DNA of 64,000 nt. Source: Jacaranda mimosifolia. Taxonomy: Eukaryota > Streptophyta > Magnoliopsida > Lamiales > Bignoniaceae. Position numbers and translations under genes: made by a program. The notes beneath the pieces were generated by a model. That model was not told the origin of the DNA. It worked only from the letters and a program-made list of their open reading frames with translations, and made no database searches. Shown here one piece after another: positions 37,087 to 48,337 of this stretch. The stretch is from assembly GCA_018894105.1 (NCBI GenBank), contig CM032132.1:30555379-30619378 (forward strand), given 5' to 3'. Within the stretch, counting starts at the first letter, position 1. Every line of letters begins with the position of its first letter.

Positions 37087-38373
37087 CACTAAAAAAAAAA
37101 ATGGAGCTTTAGTGATTGAATTTTGGTGACCGCTTAGTGATCCATTTAAATATATATTTTTTAAAATTAGTAACTGCTTAGTAACCGATAAGTGATTGAA
37201 TTAGTGACCAAACTTTATTTTTAGTCACTAATTTGATCACTATTTGTGACCGAACTCTTTTTTCAGTCACTAATATTAGTAACTGTATGAAATAGTCATT
37301 AATTAATGATCGAATTATTTTTCAAATTTTCTTTCGGTCATTGATGTGGTCACTAATTAATTAGTAACTGCGTTTTTCAGTCAATAAGCGGTTACAAATA
37401 TATCAAGTTTTATTTTAACTTATTTTTATAATAAGTAAGCATAAAATTTATGTAACACCTTATAAGTAATAAAATATTGTGTTTGTTATAAATATATATA
37501 AGTTTTTGATAATAATATGTGTATATCTAACAAATATATAAATATATTCATATATAAATATATAACTATTAAATATTTCTATATCATATTCATATAATTG
37601 AACATTAATTGATAAGTGTATATATAGATACACAAAGAAATAAATAAGAATATTCTTATTCAAAGAAAAAATGAGAATTAATTAATATATGCATGTCAAT
37701 TATATATATTATGAGTAAATACATACCTCTAATAGATACATAATAATATTATTTATTCATGTGTATTTATTAGTATATGTATATGCTACTATATATATTT
37801 GTAAACTATTTATTACTATACATATTAGTATGTATATACTATTTTTAATGTATTTATAATATATTATGATAAATATACCTAAAATTTAATTAGAGCTAAT
37901 AGTTATAAATAATAAATATTATACTTTATTATATTGAAAAAAATTACACAAATATCTAAATGAAATAATTCAAAAATTACACAAATATCTAAATGAATAA
38001 TTTTTATTTTTGTTAAATTTTAAAATACAAAATAATAGTAACTTATTTATAAGAATATTATAATTAATTTTTTGATTTGTAAATATGATATATATCATTT
38101 TGTTGAACCATCTAAGCATGTAATGTAGTGGTTAGTAACTCATTTGAATAAATATAAGGTCATGAGTTCAAATTTGAAAAGAAGCAAACTCTAGAATATA
38201 ATTTTTTTACCCATTACTGCCTAGTAATTTACCGATTAGTAATATAAATTAGTGATGAGAGTTTTTCTAATCGACCCTAGCGGTCGCTAAACCAGTTAGT
38301 GATCGATTTTTACTTATTTAGAGACCAATCAAGCGGTCACTAATATCCTCTTTTTTTTTTTTTTTTTGTATTG
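37087..38373. mobile_element. CACTA-like non-autonomous element
   Basis: The left end is CACTA followed by an A-run and TTTAGTGATTG. The right end, inverted, reads CAATACAAAAAAAAAA, then TATTAGTGACCGC. Subterminal GGTGACCGC/TTAGTGACC motifs are numerous near both ends (37120-37400 and 38250-38340), as in En/Spm-type elements. The 3-mer AAA flanks both sides but is uninformative in A-rich DNA. No transposase. The right terminus has one base off the CACTA consensus. Confidence 0.62.
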
Positions 38374-38960
38374 AAAGAAAAGAAGAACAAAATATATATA
38401 TATATATATATAGAAAAAAGAAGTTTATAAAGAGAAGAAAAAGAAAATACAAAGAAAAAATAGTTATAAAGAGAAGGAAAAGAAAACTTAAAGAAGACCG
38501 CAGTAGTTATGAACATAAGAAGAAGAAAATGGGAAAAAAAGAAGTTGTAAATAGTGGAATAAGAAGATATACAGAAGAACAAGAAATTATAATGAGAAGA
38601 AGAAGAAGAAGAAGAAGAAGAAGAAAATAGAAGAGAATTAACAAGAAGAAAAATTATAAAGAGATGAAAAAGAAAATATAAACAAGAATAATATAATGTA
38701 ATAAAGAAAAGAAGAAGAATAAAGTTGTGAAGAGAAGATGAAAAAAAATATAAAGAAGAATAAGAAAAAGTTATGCACAGATGAAGAGAACATAAAGAAG
38801 AAGGAAGAAAGTATCGAGAGGAGGAGAAGAAGATATAAAGAGCAAGATGAAGTAGTTATAAAGAGAGCAAGAAGAAAATATAAAGAAGAAGAAGAGGAAA
38901 GTTTAAAGGAGTAGTTATAAAACAAATTAAAGAAGAAGAAATAAAAGCAGGAAGGAAACA
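38374..38960 (+). repeat. purine-rich degenerate tandem array, right part
   Basis: About 600 bases of A/G-rich sequence with recurring ATAAAGAGAAGAAAAAGAAAA and TATAAAGAAGAAGA-type units of some 30-45 bases, plus a (GAA)n run at about 38598-38627. Frames of poly-Phe/Ser type on the minus strand are by-products of this composition. Confidence 0.8.
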
Positions 38961-40105
38961 TTGTTATCCATACTACTATATAAAGAAATAGTGTCTAATT
39001 AATGTGGAAGTTACTTTTGATTATCTATACTATTAATAAGATATTTGTCCCTTGATTCAAAAAGAAGAAGAAGAAGAAGAAGAAGAAGATATTTATCCCT
39101 CTTTTGGTGTGTTTTCAAAAGATTTTCCTAAAATGCCACTATGCCATCACTTTTTTCTTTTAATTCTAATAACTATAAGTTATATCATAACTACTATTTA
39201 CAACTGACCTATTTTATATCTACAATTACTATTTTGTTATAATTTTTAATTCTTATTTATGAAAAAATTTAAATAAATATATTAAAATTACTAAAATAAA
39301 TTTACGTTATATAAAAAATAAAATAAATGTTGTTATTATATAAAAAACTACTATAGAAATTTTAGCACATATATCAAATGTGCCAAATTACTAGTTTACG
39401 TAAATTGTCCTTTAATTAAAATTTGAAATTCACATAAGAATCATTCTAATTTTTGGTTATTTATTTTACACATAAGAAAAGGGCATTTTCTTAACTAGGG
39501 GTAATACACAGAAATAAAATAAAAACTACCACTACAATTTGAATTATTCATTCTTTCTTTCTTTCTTTCTTTTTGTGTTTTTTTAAACAAAAAAAAAGAG
39601 AAACTAATTTGAATTATTTCTTTTTATTAAAAAAAGGACCACTAGTGACAACTACATTAATCATATAACTAATTGTTTAATGCAATAAAAAATATCTTTG
39701 ATGACTATAAATTGTCTGATTTGAAATATAACCAAATAACATTAAAATGAAATTTTCATTATATTCCCACCAAAATATCAAATTTTAGCACATATATCAA
39801 ATTTGCCAAATTACTAGTTTATGTAAATCATCCTTTAATCTATTCAATAAGGCTAATTCAATTTGAAGGATAAAAAAAGAATTCAGTAGTTTGGACACCA
39901 ATTTTAGTAATATTCTAAATTTATCCTTCAAAAAATTATCTAACACAAATAATTCAATTAGAATGATTTTAATTTTCTAAATCCCACTAACTTAGAATTT
40001 ACAAACTCCAGTGTTATCCACTCTATCATTTGAAAGTTGCTTCCCCCAGCTATTAGACTTCTCACTGCATTTGGTATCCCAATCCTAAGACTAAAAGTTT
40101 AAATA
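38961..40105. other. AT-rich spacer with simple repeats and a 60-bp direct repeat
   Basis: Holds a (GAA)n run at about 39060-39090, a (CTTT)n run near 39550 and two copies of a roughly 60-base sequence starting AATTTTAGCACATATATCAA at about 39358 and 39781. No gene recognised. Confidence 0.6.
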
Positions 40106-40751
40106 TGTGACACCCCACTCTAGGTAACCTAAAGCTAAGATATCAAAACATTCCAATCAATAATTCTAAACCTAGAATACAAGCAGTAGCCCATAATTAA
40201 ACTTTTTCAAGCTTATCAGAAATAGCAGCAGATTTCAAACTTACCAACTCTTCAAAACATTAAATAAGTCATAGTTCAACTTCTTACATCTAACAAAACA
40301 TATACAGGCTTCACGTCATCGACATCAAACCTGACATACCACAATGTCACTAAATCCAATTACAGCATTCAAGTGAACCCAATCAAACATCTGAGCACCC
40401 ATTCTATTACAAAAGGTATTTCTTCACTCCAGGTTGGAACCTCATATTCTTCACTTATACCTATATGAGAAAATCAAGATAAACGGGGCGGTAAGTCTAA
40501 AGGACTTAGTGAGGGATAATTGTAATGTAAATAATGGGGATTTGTCGAGGAAGAAATCAACTCAACAAATCATCAATCAACAATTAACATGAACACAACA
40601 GGATAAATTCAAACAGTCAGGAACAGTTTAATAGGCATAATACAGTCGGTCAGTCAGATTACAATCGGACATAACAGTCCCGAATAACGTTTACATTTCA
40701 GTTAGTCTTATCCAAGCGTGATAGCTTGGTACATGACAGTCGCCGACAGAT

Positions 40752-40920
40752 GGTAGATGTCCAAGAATAGCCCTAGCACCTCACAGACAACCAGACGGTA
40801 GATGTCTAGGAATAGACCTAGCACCTCATAGAGCAACAAACGGTAGATGTCCAGGAATAGCCCTAACACATCACAAACAAACAGACGGTAGATGTCTAGG
40901 AATAGCCCTAACACATCAGA
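40752..40920 (+). repeat. 45-bp minisatellite in the 40106 LTR
   Basis: GGTAGATGT anchors at 40752, 40797, 40842 and 40887 give an exact 45-base period, so the array stays in frame. On the minus strand it reads as LGLFLDIYRL repeats, a by-product rather than a gene. Confidence 0.95.
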
Positions 40921-40934
40921 CTTTCAATTACTCT

Positions 40935-41290
40935 GGGAATAGCCCCAAACGTATCAGACTTACAAATACTCAGGGAATTTCAATTACTCAGGGAATAGCC
41001 CTAAACGTATCAGACTTGCAAATACTCAGGGGATAGCTCCTGACATATTAGACGTACAAATACTAAGGGAATAGCCCCTGACATATCAAACGTACAAATA
41101 CTCAGGGCTATCCAAATGTATCAAACTTACAAATACTCAGGGAATAGCCCCTGACATATTAGAGTACAGGTAAATACTCAGGGAATGGCCCCAAATGTAT
41201 CAAACTTACAAATACTTAGGGAATAGCCCCTGACATATCAGAGTACAAGCAAATACTTAGGGAATAGCCCCTGATGTATCAGACGTACAG
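40935..41290 (+). repeat. 38-bp minisatellite in the 40106 LTR
   Basis: GGGAATAGCC/CCTGACATATC units recur every roughly 38 bases (40991, 41029, 41067 and on) with variants and some longer units. It directly follows the 45-bp array and shares the GGAATAGCCC core with it, so one array may have seeded the other. Confidence 0.88.
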
Positions 41291-43143
41291 ATAGTTTAGA
41301 ACAGTATAGAAATGCCGACAAGGCAACGGATAACAGAACAAAACGGAATAGATAACAAATAGTATCAGATAACGGATCAGTACAGATAACAGATAGGAGT
41401 TTTGGGCACCAAAACAGACAGAAACAAAATCGATATCAAAGATAAGCCTCACAGGGGTGTTCAAATTAGAAAACAGATAACAAATCAGAATTTCAACACA
41501 TTTCAGATTTCAAACAAATAAAGTACGGTACAGAAACGAAAAACCCACACAGGGGCTTATCACAAATAACAGATAGTTAGAAAATGTGCCAGATTGGCAG
41601 ACCCTCACCTCCGTATTCTTAGAAAAGCTGTCGTTGCCTATAGATCTGCAGGACCCACTTCGTTGTCACCTGACCAAAAAGAATATTCCACAATCAAAAT
41701 CCTTATTCAACCTCGATAACTTTCAATAATTATAATCTTACTATTAACTTAGATCGATCCCAAATCATCAACAATAGGTCAATTAGCTTAATAACCCCAA
41801 TTATTGCCAATTGGTCCCAAATTCATAAAATTAGGATTTTTTCTTCCAATTAACTCGATAATTCCCAATATTTTCATGAATAATATAATATAATCCAAAT
41901 TCACCAAACTTATACTGGCACATGCTTATACCGAGCCTTAGTCCATAATATCTCAAATTACCCAATTATCATTTCTTAAGTTCCAATTTCATAAAATCAT
42001 AAATTAATCACTTAAATAACTCAATTAATCCTTACTTAAGATCCACTAATATATAATCTGAGCCAACTATGCGATATCCTAAACTATGCATGGCCAAAGC
42101 ATAAAACAACTATATAAATCCTCAAAATACAAGGTTAAGGAATATAATACAACATATGCACATATATATACATAAACATTGATCAATTTCTATACCCTCA
42201 ATCTAATCAATCGAACCTCGGATTCACAAACCAAGACCACCGCCACGGTCCACGCAATGAGTTGGAGAAACTTCTCGAAAGTCGCCAGACCGCCGCCATC
42301 TGCCGCCGCTGAAAAACTTCAAAACCACTATCAAATGCTGTTCTTCAGCTCAAAGAATCCAACCCCCAAGTCAATTTTTCCATTCATTGATGAATTGAGC
42401 TCCAATTTTAGCCTCAACCACCCAACACCATCACTTCTGCCACCATGATTTTTTCCCAATTTCTCCGTCCACGGTGGTCTAATCGAGAATCTGAAAGCAC
42501 TGGCGTGATCCTCGAGTTGAGCCCGTCAAAACAATACCCAATTCTGCCGTGAAAAGTCGCTGGAAAGAAAACCCACCAAAAGATCCACCATGGTCGAAAC
42601 TTGGAGCTCAAATTTTGGCCGATACGCCGGTTAAACTGGGAAGAAATGGGTACCAATGTGTTCCTTGTGAGGAGAGAATGAAAATGGTATATAACTTGAG
42701 AAATTTCCATCGTCGAAAAAACTAGCCGAAGAGAGAAAATGGAGGGTGAGCTCGGTGAAGAAAGGAAGAAGAAATGGGGAAAAAGGAAAAAAAATCCAAG
42801 TTTATAAAATCAACTATTGCATAATCGTGGATTGGCCCCAAAACTTTTGCTATGCTTTCAATCAAGTACAAAAAGGTTTTCTCAAACTTCAATTCGGTCC
42901 TTGGAAAATGTGGGTGCATTACATTAGGCCCTTTGACCCAAAATAATGGCCATGCAAATCCCAAAATTCTCAAGCTTTGATCAATCAAGTTTCTAAAAAT
43001 TACAAATTTACCCCAAAACTTCCAAAATCTTTTCAATCGAGTCCTTTTTTTTTTTTTTTTTAATTTTTGAGCCCTAAAATCCAATTAGCCAAAAATCTTA
43101 ATTCTTGTCCCAAAATACCGAATTTTAGAGGTGTTACAAAATA

Positions 43144-44135
43144 ATTCCTTAGCCACTGTAGTGTACAAAGCCCAAATGTCAATTTTGCTGACGAAAACAA
43201 AATTATTAACAATAAACTTCTTTCTTTTCTTTTCTCTTTCTCTCTTTTGTGTTCTTCTTTAAGTGTATGATCGTTTTTTTGTTCTTCTTTATTTGCAGTA
43301 AAAAAATTATTTGCAATGTGTATAGGTTTTTCTCTGTAAAATAGAAAGGACAAAAAATGATCACACACTTAAATTAAAGAAGAATACAAAAGATATTGAA
43401 AATATAATTTGAGGATAAAATTAATTAGAAATTTATGTATGTACATATATCATAGGTAATTGTGATACCAAATTTCGAACATGCCAAATTTACCTTTTTA
43501 TTGATTCCACATGTTCAATAGAACCAAATTAGAATTGCAATATACATGTCCAAATACATGTCTTCACAAATTTATTCTCTGTCCTACAACTATCAATGCA
43601 CTTAATTCTTCCATTATTTTTAATTCCTTATTGTTTCTTCATATATTAGACTCAACTTGAAATCCCTATGATTCTAGAAGAATCAAGCCTATTTCTTCAA
43701 TAAAACAAAATATCAATGTTTATTGGTTTAGTTTTGCTTAGAAGACATTAGAGATAAAAGAAAAAGTAATCTACAGTTCACGGAAACCACTTTCGCCATC
43801 ATTTTATTGGATATTAGTTGAATGAAACCCCTCTAGCGCTGATCTGATCAATAAATTTGAGTAGAAACTGTAACCTACGTTATTAAGTCACAAGGTAAGT
43901 CCAATATTTTAATAATTATTGATTCTTTTTAATCTAATAATAAATTATAAATTTTTTGTTTATATGTAATTGCTATTTTCATAATGATTTAAATTATAAT
44001 ATATATATATATATTTAATTAGATGCATGTCAATTTGTGTATAATGAATGTCAGAATATTTATGTCGGATTGAGATGACTTTAGTAAATTTATTGTTTCA
44101 CTAGTCAAAGGTCAAACAATGGATTATGCAAGGGT
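43144..44135. other. intergenic spacer between LTR elements
   Basis: No gene. A short inverted repeat (arms about 43253-43285 and 43354-43386) and a (TA)n near 44000 are the only structures seen. Confidence 0.5.
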
Positions 44136-44140
44136 CAAAC

Positions 44141-46372
44141 TGTTGGAATAGTGCCCGACAAGCCAATTAGATTAGCTTCTAAAAGCTATTTCCTTGTAAA
44201 ACAATTTTGATTGAATGATATTCTTTATATGGCCACCTTTACCTTATACTTTATATTACTTTACTTGTATTTAGATGAAGCCCTTAGATCACTTATGACT
44301 ACGGGACTTGGTTCAGTGACCATGGAATAAGTCTCACACGGTTGTGATATTAAATTTTCCAAGTCATATGATCTTAAGAGACGGGGCATCTAAGATCTGG
44401 ATAGACTTGCACTAACGATGCATAAATCCAAGAGTTGCATATTGCTATGTTCCATGAGCAATCTGTATGAGATATGGGTGCATGTTAGTGGGTGCTTGTT
44501 AGAGAACAATGCAGTGAAGACCATCCGGAGAGTCCACTAGATAGCCATAGTGGCAAGTCGGTAGTGGCAAGTTCTCCTACTTATGCTAGTGCATATTATT
44601 AGTCCTCTGACCTAAGGATCCATGGTAACCTTATGTACGGTCCTCATGATCTGACTCTTCATTGACCACTTAGCGGGTCTTTCAGGTTGAGGTTGGGTAT
44701 GAGCTACTTGGCATGGAGGTTTGTAAGATCCAAGATGGAATCCAACTCCTCGCTTTTGTGAAAGGCGAGTGCATCTGCTATGTATTATATAATGATCGAT
44801 TCCAAGAAATCCTTGTGCAAGGTGGTGTGACAATTTGGAAAAAAAGTTTTTCAAAGGTGAGGTCACACAAGGGAATCTAACATTGAGAATAGAAATATAG
44901 TATCGAGGCTATTAGGGAGCCGACAAATATCTTGCCCTAGGCCTCTTTTAGGAGATAGGAGACGGAGGGAACGTAAATGCATGGTATGCGTAGAGCTATG
45001 ATGGTTTTCCAGAATATTCATTTGGGCCAATTAGTTGGGCTCCATGGGCTTGAGGTTGGACATTGACCATGGAGATTGGGTACTCTTCAATTAGTGAGAT
45101 TAATTGAATTGAGTCGATTAGTTTAAAAGGAGTTTTAAACTAAAATGAATATAAGATATTCAAAAGTCACAAAGAGTTGTGAGCCCATGTCCAATGAATG
45201 GTAGAACCTATTGGGTCACACACAAAAGCCAAATAGCTTCCAAAATTGGTGGAACTATTTTCGAAGTGATAGAAAATCACCATTTGGTAACCGATTTTCA
45301 AGGGTCCAATCCAACTCTCAATTTTGATTTGATTAATTTAAGTGTTAAATTAATCAATTAATTTAAGAGTTAAATTAGATCAATAATTAGGAGTTAATTA
45401 TTTGGTACCATATTGACCATCAATTGGACAAGTTGACTTAAAGAGTTAAGTTGACTAATTTAAGCTTAAGAGTCAAGCTTGTTTGATTTAAGAGTTAAAT
45501 CAAAGGTTAATTAATTAAATTAAAGGATTTGATTTAATTAATGCGAAGAATACTTTTTGGAGGAAAAATTTAAATGAATTATTCATTTAAATAAGCATCT
45601 TAATTAATTTGGAATTAGATTCCAAATAAAATTGAAATGCACTTGAAATTCAAGTAAGACTTGAATTTGAATTTTGCTAACTTGGCATGACACTTGGGCG
45701 GTCACCTTGAGGAAGGTGTGATACCAACTAGCATCACACCTTCCACCCTCTATATATAGATATAGAGTGCTTGCAAAATTCGATTTAAGCATTGCTGAAA
45801 AGTGTGAGAATTAGATTCTCTCTCTCTCTCTATCCATGCATTACATCATGAGTTGAAGCTTTACATTTCTTCTTCTTCGCAACCTGAAAATTGTCCTCCT
45901 CTACCTCATTTTCTCCTTTATAACTCCAGCTTCTAGTGAGGGAAAATTGGAAGATTGTTTGGTGTGTGGATCGTATCAACAGAGGCAAGGCACTTGACTT
46001 GCTTGGTTTTAGAGATCTACTTGCAGCAGCTTCCGGTTGGTGATTTTTTCTGGAGATATCTAGAAGGATTTTTGACTCTAATTTTTCACAGTAGCTTCCC
46101 CTATGTGTGGAGGTGTTCCAAATTTAATTTTGTGAATTTTGGAGCAGTTTAGCCTAGGAAAATGTTGCCATTTTTCTGCTGTGCCAGTTCCAGACAATTT
46201 TTGGATTCATGAGAGATAGTTGATCTTTTCCTTGTTCTTGAGCTACAAGAAGTAATTCTTCATCCTAATCCAGATCTATAGCATGACTATATCATTGGGA
46301 GCTTGAGTAGCTTAGTTATTTTCAAGCTTATGAAGTTTTGATTTATAGATCCTAACGCTACTCTTGCCTTCA
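44141..46372 (+). repeat. 5' LTR of the copia element
   Basis: 2232 bp, starting TGTTGGAATAGTGCCCGAC and ending TACTCTTGCCTTCA. A TATA-like CTATATATAG lies at about 45749-45758, directly after an inverted repeat (45711-45744). The pyrimidine-rich (TC)n at about 45815-45832 is absent in this form from the 3' LTR. Confidence 0.95.
45711..45758 (+). promoter_or_regulatory. LTR promoter: inverted repeat plus TATA box
   Basis: GGAAGGTGTGAT and ATCACACCTTCC form a perfect 12-bp inverted repeat around a 10-base loop, a few bases upstream of CTATATATAG. The 3' LTR keeps the structure near 53755-53790 with compensated arms (AAGGTGTGATGC / GCATCACACCTT). Retention in both LTRs suggests a cis element for transcription or a leader hairpin, but its function is inferred. 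Confidence 0.5.
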
Positions 46373-46374
46373 AC

Positions 46375-46387
46375 TGGTATTAGAGCC
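46375..46387 (+). other. primer binding site (tRNA-iMet type)
   Basis: TGGTATTAGAGCC lies two bases after the 5' LTR end. It differs by one base from the canonical plant initiator-methionine primer site TGGTATCAGAGCC, consistent with the C-to-T decay seen elsewhere in the element. Confidence 0.85.
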
Positions 46388-48337
46388 TTTTTTTTTCATG
46401 CTATGGATTATTGTTTGATTGATTCTTGTGATGAATTGATCAGTATCACCAAATACTTGATCCAAGTGATGGATTGGAGTGTTTGGTTGATGATGCTTGT
46501 GGCTCTATTGCTTGACGAATTGAAAGCATGCTATTATGTGATTTAAGTGTTGATTCATATTTTAGTATGTTTCAATTCATCGTGATAAATGTTGAATGTT
46601 GATTTTGCATTTATTGATGTTATATGGTGATATAGCATGTTGATATTTGATCAAAAGAGTTCTGATCATTTTTGGATCCAATTTGATTGGAGTTGTATTG
46701 GAGATTTTGAGGAATATGATTCTAGCTTTCTCTAATTTTTTAAGGCATGACTGAGCACTTGAATTTTCTTTTTTAATAGAAGTTTTAAATCTGAAAATTT
46801 GTCTATAATGTGTGTTTGAGTGTTAGGAACATGTTCTAAAACTATTGTTGCATGAAAGTTGAGTGGAAAACAACTTGTTCACTTTGAAGCCCCAAAACAG
46901 AGGGCTGCCGAGCAGCAGCCGGGCACTGCGTGCGTGGCCTGCCCATCTGTGCTCCCAGGCTGGGCACAGCCCCTGTTATGTGGTTTTGGTGAGTTTTGTG
47001 TATTTTTCCAACTCCTTTTGTGCTTGAGATGTTTTTGCACCACACATGGTAGATGTACAAACGTTGTGCAAGTTCTCAAAATTATGTTTGACATTTTTGA
47101 ATGCCTTTGAAAATTGGTCAAAGTTTATCTTCCAATAATGGCATAAACGTTATGCTTGTTCAATTATTTGTTTATGAGATAAGCATTTAATTGATGGAAT
47201 TAATTGTTAATTCTAGATTTATTTTCTATTCATTTAATTGTTGAATGGATGATGAATGAATGGGGATGATCATGAGCCTTTAATATTGATTTTAATTATT
47301 TCAAGTTGTTGAAATGTGTTGTATTAAATTAATGCTTGCATGCCTCTTTATTTCTACCTTGTAAATGTTATGAGAATAGGACCACTAGGAGTGAGGGTTT
47401 CCTATTCATGTAAATGTTGCATGGAGCAACGGAGGCCAATGGAGGCATTGAGACTTTTGAAGGCCTATGAATGTATGTGATACAATCATGTAATAGCTAG
47501 ATTTAATCAACCCACCTAAAATCAACTAGGTGGTGCACCTATGGCTCTAAGTGCACCACTTGGTTAGGCTCATGGTCATCCCACCCTAGGAGCATGCTAG
47601 GCGCATTTACTTATTTATGCTTTCCATATCCTATTAATGTATGAGGTGCATGTTTAAGATATAGAAAACCTAAATAAGAAGATAAAATAATGAGATCTTT
47701 GCAAGCAAAACCCTCAACTTAGAATGTCTATGTGGTTTTTCAAATATTAAGTCAAAATGGATACAAATTAAAAGAGTTTTAACTAATCCAAGCCTTCTAC
47801 CAATAGTATATGGCATGACGATATTACCACCTTTGTGTGATATACACCCGGTCACGAGGGTGATACATAGGTGGAAAGTTATGCCCACACACTTTGCATG
47901 AGCCACCTTTGATTTGGGAACGCTCAAACATTATACATTCGATCACGGGGGATGTTGTTGTGCCGCCTCGAATTAAAGTTTGATTGGTAGATTTGACTTA
48001 ACTCCGAGTAATGTATAGGTTGTCCATCAGGGGATCTACATGAAATGGTGAGGCAAAATATATCAAGAGTTGCATGAGATGCAATTAGCAAAAGTTGCTT
48101 ACCTTTGGATTGCTTGTGGATATACATCCGGTCATGGGGGTCCACTCACAAGTCTTTAGGATCTTGATTCTCACTAGAAAATATGATTTCTCGAATTCTT
48201 CTAGGGGGTGAAGGATTTGATAAAATAGTGGGAGGAAAACATGCTTGAAAGACCATAAACATGTTTTTAATATCAAATCAATCACATGCTTACACTTTTT
48301 TTTTGCCTCTTGTAGATTTTCGAAATCTTCAATCAAA
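46388..48337 (+). other. untranslated leader of the copia element
   Basis: About 1.95 kb between primer site and gag without a usable frame, long for a copia leader. It holds a GC-rich island (about 46888-46978) in an otherwise AT-rich context and three spaced copies of an ATACAYYCGGTCAYG-type motif (47842, 47933 and 48122). No gene recognised. Confidence 0.6.

Larger units (their letters stand above)
40106..43138 (-). mobile_element. gypsy-type solo LTR, perfect 5-bp TSD
   Basis: Plus-strand ends TGTGACACCCC (40106) and GAGGTGTTACA (43138). AAATA flanks both sides (40101-40105 and 43139-43143). 3033 bp, and alignable along its length with the 31768 LTR: GTAACCTAAAGCTAAGATATC at the left, GTAAGTCTAAAGGACTTAGT near 40491, GGCAGACCCTCACCTCCGTA near 41600, and CAAAATACCGAATTTTAGAG at the right. 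No internal domain follows, so it is a solo LTR. Frames at 42179-42448 and 42414-42710 are within the LTR. Confidence 0.88.

Noticed and set aside
38340..38961. Phe/Ser/Leu-rich minus-strand frames
   Set aside because: Translation of a purine-rich tandem array; low complexity only.
36930..39090. GAA/AAG arrays considered as CRISPR-like or regulatory direct repeats
   Set aside because: Degenerate purine microsatellite-type repeats without spacers; eukaryotic context.
40708..40914. Minus-strand frame with LGLFLDIYRL repeats
   Set aside because: By-product of a 45-bp minisatellite, which cannot shift frame because 45 is a multiple of three.
46859..47121. Frames with Cys/Ala-rich content in the copia leader
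   Set aside because: Overlapping frames on both strands of a GC-rich island; no family similarity and within an old retrotransposon leader.
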